This document shows, one piece after another, positions 8,590 to 20,323 of a stretch of DNA of 64,000 nt. The position numbers and the translations under genes are program-made. The notes below the pieces were generated by a model. The model was not told the DNA's origin and did not search any database. It saw only the letters and a list, made by a program, of their open reading frames with translations. Within the stretch, counting starts at the first letter, position 1. Every line of letters begins with the position of its first letter. Origin of the DNA: Pseudomonas sp. PB106 (GTDB lineage: Bacteria > Pseudomonadota > Gammaproteobacteria > Pseudomonadales > Pseudomonadaceae); NCBI RefSeq assembly GCF_009764645.1, contig NZ_RWIM01000081.1, positions 1 through 64,000 on the forward strand. The letters run 5' to 3'.

Positions 8590-9918
8590 ATGGCCAAGAA
8601 GCTTTACATCGAAACCCACGGTTGCCAGATGAACGAGTACGACAGCTCGCGCATGGTCGATCTGCTGGGTGAACATCAGGCCCTGGAAGTCACCGCCCGC
8701 GCGGAAGACGCTGACGTGATTCTGCTCAACACCTGCTCGATCCGCGAGCGCGCCCAGGATCGCGTGTATTCGCAGCTGGGTCGCTGGCGCGAACTGAAAC
8801 TGGCCAACCCGGACATGGTGATCGCCGTAGGCGGTTGCGTGGCCAGCCAGGAAGGCGCGGCGATTCGTGATCGCGCACCGTACGTCGACGTGGTCTTTGG
8901 CCCGCAGACCCTGCACCGTCTGCCGGAAATGATCGACGCCGCGCGCGTCACCAAGCTGCCGCAAGTCGACGTGTCGTTCCCGGAAATCGAAAAATTCGAC
9001 CACTTGCCCGAGCCGCGCATCGATGGCCCAAGCGCCTATGTGTCGGTGATGGAAGGTTGCAGCAAGTACTGCACGTTCTGCGTGGTGCCTTACACCCGTG
9101 GCGAAGAAGTCAGCCGACCGTTCGATGATGTAATCGCCGAAGTCATCCACCTCGCCGAAAACGGCGTGCGCGAAGTGACCCTGCTGGGGCAGAACGTCAA
9201 CGGCTATCGCGGCACTACCCATGACGGTCGTCTGGCCGATCTCGCCGAACTGATCCGCGTAGTCGCCGCCATCGATGGCATCGACCGCATTCGCTACACC
9301 ACTTCGCACCCGCTGGAATTCTCCGACAGCCTGATCCAGGCCCACGCCGATGTGCCAGAGCTGGTGAAGCACCTGCACTTGCCGGTGCAATCGGGCTCCG
9401 ACCGGATTCTCGCGGCGATGAAGCGCAACCATACGGCGCTTGAGTACAAATCCAAGCTGCGCAAACTGCGCGCTGCTGTGCCGGGGATCTGCATCAGCTC
9501 GGACTTTATCGTCGGCTTCCCCGGCGAGACCGAGAAAGATTTCGAACAGACCATGAAGCTGATTGCCGACGTCGGTTTCGACTTCTCTTATTCCTTCGTT
9601 TATAGCCAGCGTCCGGGCACCCCGGCTGCCGATCTAGTCGACGACACCCCGGAAGAGCTGAAGAAGGAGCGTCTGAACGCGCTGCAACATCGCCTGAATC
9701 AGCAAGGCTTCGAGATCAGCCGACAAATGGTCGGCTCGGTCCAGCGCATTCTGGTGACCGATTACTCGAAGAAAGACCCGGGCGAGCTGCAAGGGCGCAC
9801 CGAGAATAATCGTATCGTCAACTTCCGCTGCGACAATCCAACCCTGATCGGCCAGTTCGCCGACGTGCACATTGACGCGGCCCAACCGCACTCGCTGCGC
9901 GGCTCGCTGATCCAGTAA
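8590..9918 (+). CDS. miaB: tRNA-2-methylthio-N6-dimethylallyladenosine synthase
   Basis: A 442-residue radical-SAM methylthiotransferase that adds the methylthio group to i6A37 of tRNAs reading UNN codons. The N-terminal UPF0004 domain has Cys residues in [23 protein letters not shown] and [11 protein letters not shown] for one 4Fe-4S cluster. The radical-SAM CxxxCxxC motif is in [18 protein letters not shown]-terminal TRAM domain covers roughly residues 375-440. Length and motifs are canonical. It is transcribed alone, with a REP element between it and the ybeZ operon. Confidence 0.97.
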   Translation: MAKKLYIETHGCQMNEYDSSRMVDLLGEHQALEVTARAEDADVILLNTCSIRERAQDRVYSQLGRWRELKLANPDMVIAVGGCVASQEGAAIRDRAPYVDVVFGPQTLHRLPEMIDAARVTKLPQVDVSFPEIEKFDHLPEPRIDGPSAYVSVMEGCSKYCTFCVVPYTRGEEVSRPFDDVIAEVIHLAENGVREVTLLGQNVNGYRGTTHDGRLADLAELIRVVAAIDGIDRIRYTTSHPLEFSDSLIQAHADVPELVKHLHLPVQSGSDRILAAMKRNHTALEYKSKLRKLRAAVPGICISSDFIVGFPGETEKDFEQTMKLIADVGFDFSYSFVYSQRPGTPAADLVDDTPEELKKERLNALQHRLNQQGFEISRQMVGSVQRILVTDYSKKDPGELQGRTENNRIVNFRCDNPTLIGQFADVHIDAAQPHSLRGSLIQ

Positions 9919-9942
9919 CAGATATCAGAAGCACAGAGAAAC

Positions 9943-10034
9943 CTGTGGGAGCTGGCTTGCCAGCGATAGCGGCGTAACTGGCAACATCTTCGCTGGACTT
10001 GATGGCCTCATCGCTGGCAAGCCAGCTCCCACAG
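9943..10034. repeat. REP pair (GTGGGAGCTGGCTTGCC type)
   Basis: Two inverted copies of CTGTGGGAGCTGGCTTGCCA (9943-9962 and 10015-10034) flank about 50 nt. They sit between miaB and ybeZ, the usual extragenic position of Pseudomonas REPs. Confidence 0.9.
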
Positions 10035-10146
10035 TGGACAGCATTGTTCTTCAGAATGTACTCATCCATTTAAGAGCTTTCGCACCCAAGCCTCTGGCGT
10101 TATCCTTGATTTCATCTTAATTGCCCCAGGGCGGCTAAATACGACC

Positions 10147-11145
10147 TTGAACGCACCCATAGAACCACATCGTTTTATCCTCGAGCCCTTTGAGGCTCGC
10201 CGCTTCGCCAATCTGTGCGGGCAATTCGACGAGCATTTGCGCTTGATCGAACAGCGCCTGACGATCGAGATCCGCAACCGCGGAAACCAGTTCGAGCTGA
10301 TCGGCGACCCCAAACACACCACGTCTGCGGAAAATCTGATTCGTCGCCTGTACCGGGAAACCAAAGGTTCAGAGCTGTCGCCAGATACCGTTCACCTGTT
10401 CCTGCAGGAATCGGCCGTTGTCGAGCTGGACAATCACGCCCCCGCCGAAGCCTCCGTCGCCCTGCGGACCAAGAAAGGCATGATTCGCCCGCGCGGCTTG
10501 AATCAACTGCGCTACGTGAAGGAAGTCCTCGGCAACGACATCAACTTCGGCATTGGTCCGGCCGGTACCGGCAAGACCTATCTGGCCGTGGCCTGCGCTG
10601 TCGATGCACTGGAGCGCGAGCAGATCCGGCGCATCCTGCTGGTGCGTCCGGCGGTTGAAGCGGGTGAAAAACTCGGCTTCCTGCCCGGCGACCTGTCGCA
10701 GAAGATCGACCCGTACCTGCGCCCGCTCTACGACGCGCTTTACGAGATGCTCGGCTTCGAATACGTCGCCAAGCTGATCGAACGTCAAGTGATCGAAGTT
10801 GCACCGCTGGCTTACATGCGCGGTCGCACGCTGAACAACAGCTTCATCATTCTCGACGAGAGTCAGAACACCACCGTCGAACAGATGAAGATGTTCCTGA
10901 CCCGCATCGGCTTCGGCTCTACCGCAGTCATCACCGGTGACATCACCCAAGTCGACCTGCCGAAAGGCACCAAATCGGGTCTGCACCATGTGATCGAAGT
11001 GCTCAAAGACGTGCCGGGCATCAGCTTCACGCATTTCCAGCCTAAAGACGTCGTGCGCCATCCTTTGGTCCAGCGGATCGTCGAAGCCTACGAGCGCTTC
11101 GAAAACCGTGACGAAGCACCCAAGGACACCCCGCGAAATGCTTGA
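10147..11145 (+). CDS. ybeZ: PhoH-like ATPase YbeZ
   Basis: A 332-residue cytoplasmic P-loop ATPase of the PhoH family. It has Walker [12 protein letters not shown] near residue 140 and a Walker B-like [10 protein letters not shown]. YbeZ proteins partner with YbeY in RNA metabolism and ribosome quality control. The start is an unusual TTG at 10147; the next in-frame ATG lies inside the conserved domain, so TTG is needed for a full N-terminus. The ribosome site is weak. The gene overlaps ybeY by 8 nt and heads the ybeZ-ybeY-corC-lnt operon, a widespread arrangement. Confidence 0.93.
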   Translation: MNAPIEPHRFILEPFEARRFANLCGQFDEHLRLIEQRLTIEIRNRGNQFELIGDPKHTTSAENLIRRLYRETKGSELSPDTVHLFLQESAVVELDNHAPAEASVALRTKKGMIRPRGLNQLRYVKEVLGNDINFGIGPAGTGKTYLAVACAVDALEREQIRRILLVRPAVEAGEKLGFLPGDLSQKIDPYLRPLYDALYEMLGFEYVAKLIERQVIEVAPLAYMRGRTLNNSFIILDESQNTTVEQMKMFLTRIGFGSTAVITGDITQVDLPKGTKSGLHHVIEVLKDVPGISFTHFQPKDVVRHPLVQRIVEAYERFENRDEAPKDTPRNA

Positions 11146-11632
11146 GCTAGACCTGCAAGTCGCGACTGAAGCGAACGCGCCGAGTGAAGCCGACTTCCGC
11201 CTGTGGTGCGAACTGGCCCTGCGACAGCGCACCGCCGACTCGGAAATGACCATTCGTCTGGTCGACGAGGAAGAAGGTCGCGAACTCAACCACACCTGGC
11301 GCCACAAGGATTACGCGACCAACGTCCTGTCGTTCCCTGCTGACGTGCCCGACGAGTTTCTCGACATCCCATTGCTCGGCGATCTGGTGATCTGCGTGGC
11401 CGTGGTTGAGCGTGAAGCCGCCGAACAAGGCAAGGAACTAAAGGCCCATTGGGCACATCTGGTCATTCACGGCTGCTTGCATCTGCTTGGTTACGACCAT
11501 ATAGATGACGAAGAAGCCGAAGAAATGGAAGCACTGGAACGCGAGTTGCTTGCCGAATTGGGCTATCCCGATCCGTACGCGGACGACGAAACCGAAACAT
11601 CCCCTATCGTTACAACAAAGGATTCAGAGTAA
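11138..11632 (+). CDS. ybeY: Endoribonuclease YbeY
   Basis: A 164-residue zinc-dependent RNase acting in 16S rRNA 3' end maturation and late ribosome quality control. The zinc motif HGxLHLxGYDH is intact as [11 protein letters not shown] near residue 115, and the family core RxxNxxYRxKDxxTNVLSFP appears as [14 protein letters not shown]. The ATG at 11138 is inside the end of ybeZ and gives the standard N-terminus; an earlier in-frame ATG at 11108 lies deeper in ybeZ and is unlikely. Overlap with ybeZ suggests translational coupling, and corC follows after 5 nt. Confidence 0.95.
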   Translation: MLELDLQVATEANAPSEADFRLWCELALRQRTADSEMTIRLVDEEEGRELNHTWRHKDYATNVLSFPADVPDEFLDIPLLGDLVICVAVVEREAAEQGKELKAHWAHLVIHGCLHLLGYDHIDDEEAEEMEALERELLAELGYPDPYADDETETSPIVTTKDSE

Positions 11633-11637
11633 TCGCT

Positions 11638-12477
11638 ATGAGCGAAGATCGATCGAGCAACGGGCAGAAGTCATGGCTGGGTAAACTGACCCAGGCTTTT
11701 GCCCACGAGCCGAAGAACCGTCAGGAGCTTCTTGAGCTGCTGCGTGATGCACATCAGAACAAACTGCTGGACAGCGAAGCGCTGGCCATCGTCGAAGGCG
11801 CCATTCAGGTGGCTGACCTGCAAGTACGCGACATCATGGTGCCGCGTTCGCAGATGATCAGCATCAAGGCGACCCAGACACCCCGCGAATTCCTCCCGGC
11901 CGTGGTCGACTCGGCCCACTCGCGCTATCCGGTCATCGGTGAAAGCCATGACGACGTGATGGGCGTGCTGCTGGCCAAGGATCTGCTGCCGCTGATCCTC
12001 AAGGAGAACGGCGACAGCTTCAACATCAAGGATCTGCTGCGCCCGGCCACGTTCGTACCGGAGTCCAAGCGTCTGAACGTGTTGCTGCGTGAATTCCGCG
12101 CCAACCACAACCACATGGCCATCGTCATCGACGAATACGGCGGCGTGGCCGGTCTGGTGACCATTGAAGACGTGCTCGAACAGATCGTCGGCGACATCGA
12201 AGACGAGCACGACGTCGAAGAAGACAGCTACATCAAGCCGCTGCCAAGTGGTGATTTCCTGATCAAGGCCCTGACGCCGATCGAGAACTTCAACGAGTTC
12301 TTCGACAGCGAGTTCTCCGACGACGAGTTCGACACCGTCGGCGGTCTAGTGATGAGCGCGTTCGGGCACTTGCCAAAACGCAACGAAATCACTGAAATCG
12401 GCGCCTATCGTTTCCGCATCCTGAACGCCGACAGCCGTCGGATTCACTTGCTGCGACTGACACCTATCGCCCGGTAA
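11638..12477 (+). CDS. corC: CorC/YbeX family CBS-domain protein
   Basis: A 279-residue protein with two CBS domains (about residues 65-185, around VRDIMVPRSQMISI and MAIVIDEYGGVAGLVTIEDV) and a C-terminal CorC_HlyC domain containing VGGLVMSAFGHLP. It lacks the N-terminal membrane DUF21 region, as is normal for the CorC/YbeX type. Members are linked to magnesium and cobalt efflux and, because of this gene order, to ribosome function. It starts 5 nt after ybeY and is followed 14 nt later by lnt. The transport role is assigned from the family only. Confidence 0.93.
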   Translation: MSEDRSSNGQKSWLGKLTQAFAHEPKNRQELLELLRDAHQNKLLDSEALAIVEGAIQVADLQVRDIMVPRSQMISIKATQTPREFLPAVVDSAHSRYPVIGESHDDVMGVLLAKDLLPLILKENGDSFNIKDLLRPATFVPESKRLNVLLREFRANHNHMAIVIDEYGGVAGLVTIEDVLEQIVGDIEDEHDVEEDSYIKPLPSGDFLIKALTPIENFNEFFDSEFSDDEFDTVGGLVMSAFGHLPKRNEITEIGAYRFRILNADSRRIHLLRLTPIAR

Positions 12478-12491
12478 ATTTAAGGACTGAA

Positions 12492-14015
12492 ATGCGCTGG
12501 ACAACCCGCCCCGGCTGGCCCGGTAACCTGCTGGCCGTGGCGGCCGGTGCAATCACCACGTTCGCTCTGGCACCTTTCAACATCTGGCCGCTGGCTTTGC
12601 TGGCGGTCGGCTTGTTCTATGCCGGTTTGCGTGAGCTGAGTCCGCGCCAGGCGCTGGGCCGTGGCTGGTGCTTCGGTTTCGGCCTGTTCGGCGCCGGCAC
12701 CAGCTGGATCTATTACAGCATCCACCATTTCGGCGGCGCTTCGGTGCTACTGGCCGGGTTTCTGATGCTGCTGTTTACCGCCGCGATTGCCTGGTTCTTC
12801 GCCCTGCCCGCCTGGATTTGGGCGCGCTGGTTGCGTCGCAACGAAGCACCGCTGGCCGACGCCCTCGCGTTTGCTGCGCTGTGGGTTGGTCAGGAAATGT
12901 TTCGTGGCTGGTTCCTCACCGGTTTCCCGTGGCTGTACTCGGGTTACAGCCAGCTCGATGGTCCGTTGGCCGGGCTTGCGCCAGTCGGCGGTATGTGGCT
13001 CGTGGGGTTCGTGCTGGCACTGACTGCTGCGCTGATCTACAACGCGCCGCGTTTGCTGCAAAGCCGCCGCAAAGCTTTTGTTGTCGTCGGTCTGGTGCTG
13101 TTGGTCGGGCCTTGGGTGGCGGGTTTCGCGCTTAAGGGTCACGCCTGGACGAGTCCGTCGGGCGCGCCTTTGAGCGTTGCTGCGATTCAGGGCAACGTCG
13201 CGCAAAGCATGAAATGGGATCCGGCCGAGCTTAACGCGCAGTTGGCGTTGTACCGCGATCTGAGTTTCCGTTCGAAACCGGTCGACCTGCTGATCTGGCC
13301 GGAAACCGCCGTACCCGTACTCAAGGAGTCCGCCGAGGGCTACTTGAGCATGATGGGCAACTTCGCCGCTGAGCGTAAATCAGCACTGATCACCGGCGTA
13401 CCGATTCGCGAAATGGTTCGTCACGAAAAACGCTTCTTCAACGGCATCACCGTGGTCGGCGAAGGCGATGGCACTTACCTCAAGCAGAAACTGGTGCCGT
13501 TCGGCGAATACGTGCCGCTGCAGGACATCCTGCGTGGCTTGATCGCCTTCTTCGATTTGCCGATGTCCGACTTCGCCCGTGGCCCAGCGGATCAAGCACT
13601 GTTGCAGGCGAAGGGTTACCAGATTGCACCGTTCATCTGCTACGAAGTGGTGTACCCGGACTTTGCCGCCGGGCTGTCGGCGCGCAGTGATTTGCTGCTG
13701 ACGATCAGCAACGACACCTGGTTCGGCACCTCGATCGGCCCGCTGCAACATTTGCAGATGGCGCAGATGCGTGCGCTGGAAGCCGGTCGCTGGATGATTC
13801 GCGCGACCAATAACGGTGTCACCGGCTTGATCAACCCGTTCGGGCAAATCACTGAGCAGATTCCGCAGTTCGAACAGGGCGTGCTGTACGGCGAAGTGGT
13901 GCCGATGCACAACCTGACGCCGTATCTGCAATATCGCTCGTGGCCGCTGATGATTGTCTGCCTGTTGCTGTTTGGCTGGGCGCTGATGGCGAGCCGGATG
14001 TCGAAAACCCTTTAA
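12492..14015 (+). CDS. lnt: Apolipoprotein N-acyltransferase
   Basis: A 507-residue inner-membrane enzyme that adds the third acyl chain to the N-terminal cysteine of lipoproteins, the last step before Lol sorting. About six hydrophobic segments fill the first 210 residues. The periplasmic nitrilase-like domain has its catalytic triad at Glu271 (LIWPETAVP), Lys333 (KQKLVPFGEYVP) and Cys383 (PFICYEVVYPD), close to the E. coli positions 267/335/387. It closes the ybeZ-ybeY-corC-lnt operon. Its substrates include the lipoproteins encoded nearby, such as LptE, RlpA and the lytic transglycosylase at 20324. Confidence 0.97.
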   Translation: MRWTTRPGWPGNLLAVAAGAITTFALAPFNIWPLALLAVGLFYAGLRELSPRQALGRGWCFGFGLFGAGTSWIYYSIHHFGGASVLLAGFLMLLFTAAIAWFFALPAWIWARWLRRNEAPLADALAFAALWVGQEMFRGWFLTGFPWLYSGYSQLDGPLAGLAPVGGMWLVGFVLALTAALIYNAPRLLQSRRKAFVVVGLVLLVGPWVAGFALKGHAWTSPSGAPLSVAAIQGNVAQSMKWDPAELNAQLALYRDLSFRSKPVDLLIWPETAVPVLKESAEGYLSMMGNFAAERKSALITGVPIREMVRHEKRFFNGITVVGEGDGTYLKQKLVPFGEYVPLQDILRGLIAFFDLPMSDFARGPADQALLQAKGYQIAPFICYEVVYPDFAAGLSARSDLLLTISNDTWFGTSIGPLQHLQMAQMRALEAGRWMIRATNNGVTGLINPFGQITEQIPQFEQGVLYGEVVPMHNLTPYLQYRSWPLMIVCLLLFGWALMASRMSKTL

Positions 14016-14017
14016 AG

Positions 14018-14102
14018 CAAAAGATCGCAGCCTGCGGCAGCTCCTACAGGGAAAACGCAAATCCCAATGTAGGCGCTGCCGCAGACTGCGATCTTTTGAT
14101 CT
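14018..14102. repeat. REP pair (GATCTTTTGATC type)
   Basis: Inverted arms built on AAGATCGCAGCCTGCGGCAG and its complement lie between the convergent lnt and elyC-like genes. The right arm runs up to the stop codon of the latter. Confidence 0.88.
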
Positions 14103-14864
14103 TCAGCGGTAAAACAGCGAATACCCTACCTGCCCCACCGCTTCATTGAGCAACTGCCCGCTCTGCCAGATCGACTTGAATTCCGGCAACCAACCACCAA
14201 ACGGTCTCGCGTTATCAGTGCCCAAGAAGCCGACCGGCGCCGGCACCACTTCAAAACCTGCTTGCTGAAAACTCCACACCGAGCGCGGCATGTGCCAGGC
14301 CTGGGTCACCACGACCACACGCTTGATGCCCTGCGGCAACAGGATATCGGCACTGAACGTGGCGTTTTCCCAAGTAGTGCGGCTTTCGCCTTCCTGCCAG
14401 CGCACCGTCACGCCGAAATCGTCGCGCAATGAGTCGGCCATCAACTTCGCCTCGGTCGGCGGCGTTCCATAATGCAGTCCGCCCGTGGTCAGAATCGGCA
14501 GTCCGGACGCCTTGGCCAATCGAGCCGCATAACGCTGGCGCTCAAGACCGACGCCGGTCGGCTGGTCCTCACCCCACGCCAGATCACCGCGCTCGCGACC
14601 GGAACCCAGCACCACAATGGCGTCAGCCCGTTGCGCCAGCATGGCCCACTCTTCACGGGCCAGGGGTGGCTCGCGCTCCAATGCCTTGGCGCCCCATTGC
14701 ACCACCACCGGCAGGCTCATCAGCCAGAAGCCGCCAAAGCCAATGGCAAAGCACACTCCGGCGAGGCGCGGTCGCGAGCGGCGCAGCCACCACGCGGCCA
14801 GCAACAGCAGCAAAAGAATGCCGGGCGGCAACAGAAGTTGTTTGATGAAATAACGAAAAGGCAT
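14103..14864 (-). CDS. elyC: ElyC/YdcF-type DUF218 membrane protein
   Basis: A 253-residue protein with two N-terminal hydrophobic segments (about residues 8-27 and 36-55) and a periplasmic DUF218 domain. The DUF218 core shows as IVVLGSGRERG, LTTGGLHYGTPP, ESRTTWENA and VVVTQAWHMPRSVW. ElyC in E. coli affects undecaprenyl-phosphate use and envelope integrity; the wider family is annotated YdcF. The match to the elyC subgroup is inferred from length and the two membrane spans. A perfect hairpin lies directly in front of the start codon (see the separate entry). The gene is monocistronic. Confidence 0.82.
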   Translation of the reverse strand: MPFRYFIKQLLLPPGILLLLLLAAWWLRRSRPRLAGVCFAIGFGGFWLMSLPVVVQWGAKALEREPPLAREEWAMLAQRADAIVVLGSGRERGDLAWGEDQPTGVGLERQRYAARLAKASGLPILTTGGLHYGTPPTEAKLMADSLRDDFGVTVRWQEGESRTTWENATFSADILLPQGIKRVVVVTQAWHMPRSVWSFQQAGFEVVPAPVGFLGTDNARPFGGWLPEFKSIWQSGQLLNEAVGQVGYSLFYR

Positions 14865-14865
14865 C

Positions 14866-14885
14866 GGGCATCTCCACAGATGCCC
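14866..14885 (-). promoter_or_regulatory. Hairpin over the ribosome-binding site of the elyC-like gene
   Basis: On the minus strand GGGCATCT-GTGG-AGATGCCC forms a perfect 8-bp stem with a 4-nt loop, ending 1 nt before the ATG. The only Shine-Dalgarno-like sequence (GGAG) spans the loop and the 3' arm, so folding could limit translation. Confidence 0.5.
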
Positions 14886-14968
14886 GAAGCCTAAGAGTGT
14901 TAATAATGCGTTACAACCGATAGGTGGGATCCTGTTGAAAAAGATCCGGTTCTTGACCTGCCATGCGC

Positions 14969-15292
14969 TTACTTGGCCTGCAGAGCACGTACTTTGACGG
15001 TGTCTCTGCCGGGCGCCTTGTCCTTGAGCCAGATGACCTTGGCCGAATGTGCTGCATCGAGCTGTTTCACTGCTTGTGACAGGCAGCCATGCGTTTCACG
15101 TTCACTGCGATCCAGATAGGCCTTGACCAGTTTGAACTCAGCGGGACTCAAGCCACGCAATTCCAGTTCCAGGGGGCGCTCGTCGCGCAGCCGGTCAGCG
15201 GTTTTTACTGCGTCCAGGGCCATACCCAGACGGTCGATCAACCTCTCGTACAACTCGGGTTTAGTCACGTTTTTTTGCCGTTGCTCCACCAT
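14969..15292 (-). CDS. Small conserved protein of unknown function
   Basis: A 107-residue, charged, mostly helical protein with no signal peptide or membrane segment. It begins VEQRQKNVTKPELYERL and contains ELELRGLSPAEFKLVKAYLD. I do not recognise a named domain. Codon usage resembles its neighbours and the ATG has a GAGG site 6 nt upstream, so it looks like a genuine gene. It is divergent from leuS, with a 254-nt gap between their start codons. The function is unknown. Confidence 0.65.
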   Translation of the reverse strand: MVEQRQKNVTKPELYERLIDRLGMALDAVKTADRLRDERPLELELRGLSPAEFKLVKAYLDRSERETHGCLSQAVKQLDAAHSAKVIWLKDKAPGRDTVKVRALQAK

Positions 15293-15465
15293 CCCTCACC
15301 TCATTGAAGATAAGACTCACTCCCCAGTTAGAGCTTAGCTTCGCTGCACAAACCGGCTGCACGCCGCGACCAACGGCCCCTGCTGCATGTATTGCGGCGT
15401 ATGTAGCTGTAATCAGGGTTTCCCTAGGCCAAGCGCGGTCATGTATGCTACGGCGCTTCCTGTAA

Positions 15466-18153
<2,688 letters not shown>

Positions 18154-18161
18154 ATTGGATT

Positions 18162-18185
18162 GGGCGTCAGGTCAGCCTGGCGCCC
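18162..18185 (+). terminator. Hairpin between leuS and lptE
   Basis: GGGCGTCAGG and CCTGGCGCCC pair (one wobble) around a TCAG loop, 9 nt after the leuS stop. There is no strong T-run, so partial termination or mRNA processing is more likely than a full stop. Confidence 0.45.
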
Positions 18186-18241
18186 TGTAAAACCTTTCGG
18201 GCCGCACGATCGGCCCACATGGTTTCAAGGGGAGCAACACA

Positions 18242-18847
18242 ATGATCAAACGCAACTTGCTGGTGATGGGCCTCGCTGTGCTGTTGAGCGCCTGCGGTTT
18301 CCAGCTGCGTGGCACTGGCACTACTGAACTGACCATCAAGGAACTCGACCTGAGCGCACGTAATGCCTACGGCGAGACGGTCACTCAGTTGCGTCAAATC
18401 CTGGAGTCCAGCGGCGTCAAGGTTTACACCGGTGCGCCGTACAAGCTGTACCTGTCTGACGAACAGGAAAACCAGCGCATCCTCAGCTACGCCGGTGCCG
18501 GCCGTACTGGCGAATACCAGGTTAATACCGTTCTGAACTACGACATCGTTGGCGAACACAATCTGAACCTGCTGAGCGACAAGCTTGAAGTGCAGAAAGT
18601 GTTCATCCACGACGGCAACAACCTTGTCGGTTCCGACCAGGAAGCCAACGACGCCCGTCGCGAAATCCGCAGCGAGCTGGTTCAACGCATGATGCTGCGT
18701 CTGCAACAGCTGACTCCGGGTCAACTCGAGCAACTGCAGCAAGCAGCCAACGACCGTGCTCGGGCTGAAGCCGATGCGCTGAAAGCGGCACAAAAGGCTG
18801 AAGCGGAAACCCCGCGCCAGTCGCCGCTCGAAATTCCGCAGCAGTAA
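18242..18847 (+). CDS. lptE: LPS-assembly lipoprotein LptE
   Basis: A 201-residue outer-membrane lipoprotein that plugs and assembles the LptD translocon for lipopolysaccharide. A type II signal peptide ends in the lipobox LLSAC with lipidated Cys18, followed by the family-typical GFQLRGTGTTEL. The C-terminal tail (about residues 165-201) is Gln/Ala/Glu-rich and longer than the E. coli protein, as in other pseudomonads. It lies in the conserved leuS-lptE-holA order, with a GGGGAG ribosome site before the ATG. Confidence 0.95.
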   Translation: MIKRNLLVMGLAVLLSACGFQLRGTGTTELTIKELDLSARNAYGETVTQLRQILESSGVKVYTGAPYKLYLSDEQENQRILSYAGAGRTGEYQVNTVLNYDIVGEHNLNLLSDKLEVQKVFIHDGNNLVGSDQEANDARREIRSELVQRMMLRLQQLTPGQLEQLQQAANDRARAEADALKAAQKAEAETPRQSPLEIPQQ

Positions 18848-18853
18848 GACGTT

Positions 18854-18873
18854 CGGGGCGCTCCGGCGCCCCG
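18854..18873 (+). terminator. Hairpin between lptE and holA
   Basis: CGGGGCGC-TCCG-GCGCCCCG is a perfect 8-bp stem with a stable TCCG tetraloop, 6 nt after the lptE stop and 13 nt before holA. No T-run follows, so it is probably an mRNA-stability element within the operon. Confidence 0.45.
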
Positions 18874-18886
18874 TTCGACCTTTCCT

Positions 18887-19924
18887 ATGAAACTAGCTCC
18901 CGCCCAACTCGGTAAACACCTGCAAGGCGCCCTTGCGCCGGTCTACATCATCAGCGGCGATGACCCGCTGCTGTGCCAGGAAGCCGCCGACGCCATCCGC
19001 AGCGCTACTCGCCAGCAGGGCTTTGATGAACGCCAAGTCTTCGCTGCCGACGCCAATTTTGATTGGGGCACATTGTTGCAGGCCGGTGCGAGCATGTCGT
19101 TGTTCGCGGAAAAACGCCTTTTGGAACTGCGCCTGCCCTCCGGCAAACCGGGAGACAAGGGCGCTGCCGCCCTCATTGAATACTGCTCGCGTCCCGCTGA
19201 AGACACGGTGTTGCTGATCAGCTTGCCCAAGCTTGATGGCAGTGCGCAGAAGACCAAGTGGGGCAAGGCGCTGGTCGAAGGCCAGCAAACCCAGTTCATC
19301 CAGATCTGGCCTGTGGATGCCAACCAACTGCCGAGCTGGATTCGTCAACGTCTGTCGCAAGCGGGACTGTCGGCCAGCCAGGACGCGGTCGAATTGATTG
19401 CTGCACGTGTCGAAGGCAACCTGCTCGCCGCTGCGCAGGAAATCGAAAAACTCAAGTTGATGGCTGAAGGTGGCCAGATCACCGTTGAAACGGTGCAAGC
19501 CGCAGTGGCGGACAGTGCGCGTTTTGACGTGTTTGGTTTGACCGATGCGGTACTCAACGGCGAGCCGGCGCATGCGTTGCGTATGCTAGAGGGCTTGCGC
19601 GGTGAGGGTGTCGAGCCGCCGGTGATTCTGTGGGCACTGGCGCGGGAGTTGCGCCTGCTGGCCAACATCTCGCTGCAGTACAGCCAGGGCACGCCGCTGG
19701 ACAAATGCTTCAGCCAGGCAAAACCGCCTGTCTGGGACAAGCGCAAACCGCTGATGAGCAAAGCCCTGCAACGCTACTCGGCGCAACGCTGGGCGCAGTT
19801 GTTGCTGGAAGCTCAGCGCATCGATGCGCAGATCAAGGGCCAGGCTGCCGGTTCGCCGTGGATGAGCCTGAGCCGCCTGGCGCTATTGATGGCAGGCCAG
19901 CGACTTTCACTCCCTGCCGAATAA
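18887..19924 (+). CDS. holA: DNA polymerase III delta subunit
   Basis: A 345-residue clamp-loader subunit that opens the beta sliding clamp. The N-terminal domain carries YIISGDDPLLCQEAADAI and the clamp-contact region near SLFAEKRLLELRLPSGKPG. The C-terminal collar helices cover about residues 215-340. The length matches E. coli HolA (343). It follows lptE by 39 nt and ends directly at a REP element. Confidence 0.95.
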   Translation: MKLAPAQLGKHLQGALAPVYIISGDDPLLCQEAADAIRSATRQQGFDERQVFAADANFDWGTLLQAGASMSLFAEKRLLELRLPSGKPGDKGAAALIEYCSRPAEDTVLLISLPKLDGSAQKTKWGKALVEGQQTQFIQIWPVDANQLPSWIRQRLSQAGLSASQDAVELIAARVEGNLLAAAQEIEKLKLMAEGGQITVETVQAAVADSARFDVFGLTDAVLNGEPAHALRMLEGLRGEGVEPPVILWALARELRLLANISLQYSQGTPLDKCFSQAKPPVWDKRKPLMSKALQRYSAQRWAQLLLEAQRIDAQIKGQAAGSPWMSLSRLALLMAGQRLSLPAE

Positions 19925-20002
19925 GATCAAAAGATCGCAGCCTTCGGCAGCTCCTACACCGATCCCTGTAGGAGCTGCGGCACGCTGCGATCTTTTGCTC
20001 TT
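19924..20002. repeat. REP pair (GATCTTTTGATC type)
   Basis: Inverted arms AGATCGCAGCCTTCGGCAGC and GCTGCGGCACGCTGCGATCT lie between holA and arfA. The two arms differ slightly (TTCGG versus CACG). Confidence 0.85.
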
Positions 20003-20098
20003 GTTTCCTACAATGCACGCCCGCATTTGCACTATAGACAGACGCCCGACATAGGCAGATTATTTCCCCCGCAAAACCACTCACTCGAGAGATTCCTC

Positions 20099-20263
20099 AT
20101 GAGCAAAAAGCCAGCGAAACACGGCCCCAACAAGGCCAAATCCATCGTCGCCCAACCCTTGTTCCGCAGTCGTCAGGAACGACCAACCAAGGGTAAAGGC
20201 AGCTACCGCCGCGAAGCCTTCCAGTCTGACAGCTGGGAGGCTTCTTACTTTCTGGCCGCTTAA
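20099..20263 (+). CDS. arfA: Alternative ribosome-rescue factor A
   Basis: A 54-residue basic protein. ArfA recruits release factor RF2 to ribosomes stalled on mRNAs without a stop codon, as a backup to tmRNA. The ArfA signature is clear: PLFRSRQERPTKGKGSYRRE followed by WEAS, matching the E. coli pattern PLFRxR-KGKGSY-WEAS. The ATG at 20099 gives the short ArfA-size product; upstream in-frame codons back to 20027 lie in the leader. The 3' end of the gene contains a hairpin with a T-rich tail (separate entry), so many transcripts should lack the stop codon and be tagged by tmRNA unless tmRNA is limiting. A TACAAT box at 20009-20014 is a possible -10. Confidence 0.9.
   Translation: MSKKPAKHGPNKAKSIVAQPLFRSRQERPTKGKGSYRREAFQSDSWEASYFLAA
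20213..20250 (+). terminator. Hairpin and T-rich run inside arfA
   Basis: GAAGCCTTCCAG and CTGGGAGGCTTC pair over 12 positions (one wobble) around a short loop at 20213-20244, then TTACTT follows. It covers codons 39-49 of arfA, upstream of the stop codon. In enterobacteria and Haemophilus, arfA homologues are cut short at the same place by RNase III or intrinsic termination. Confidence 0.75.
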
Positions 20264-20323
20264 AGCGCAGTACCCCTCGCTCATGTTAAGGTCTGCACCT
20301 GATTCGTTTTCCTGGAACTGTGC

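Noticed and set aside
20027..20098. Upstream start for arfA giving a 78-residue product
   Set aside because: The extra residues do not match the ArfA family, which starts shortly before its basic KxxKxx region.
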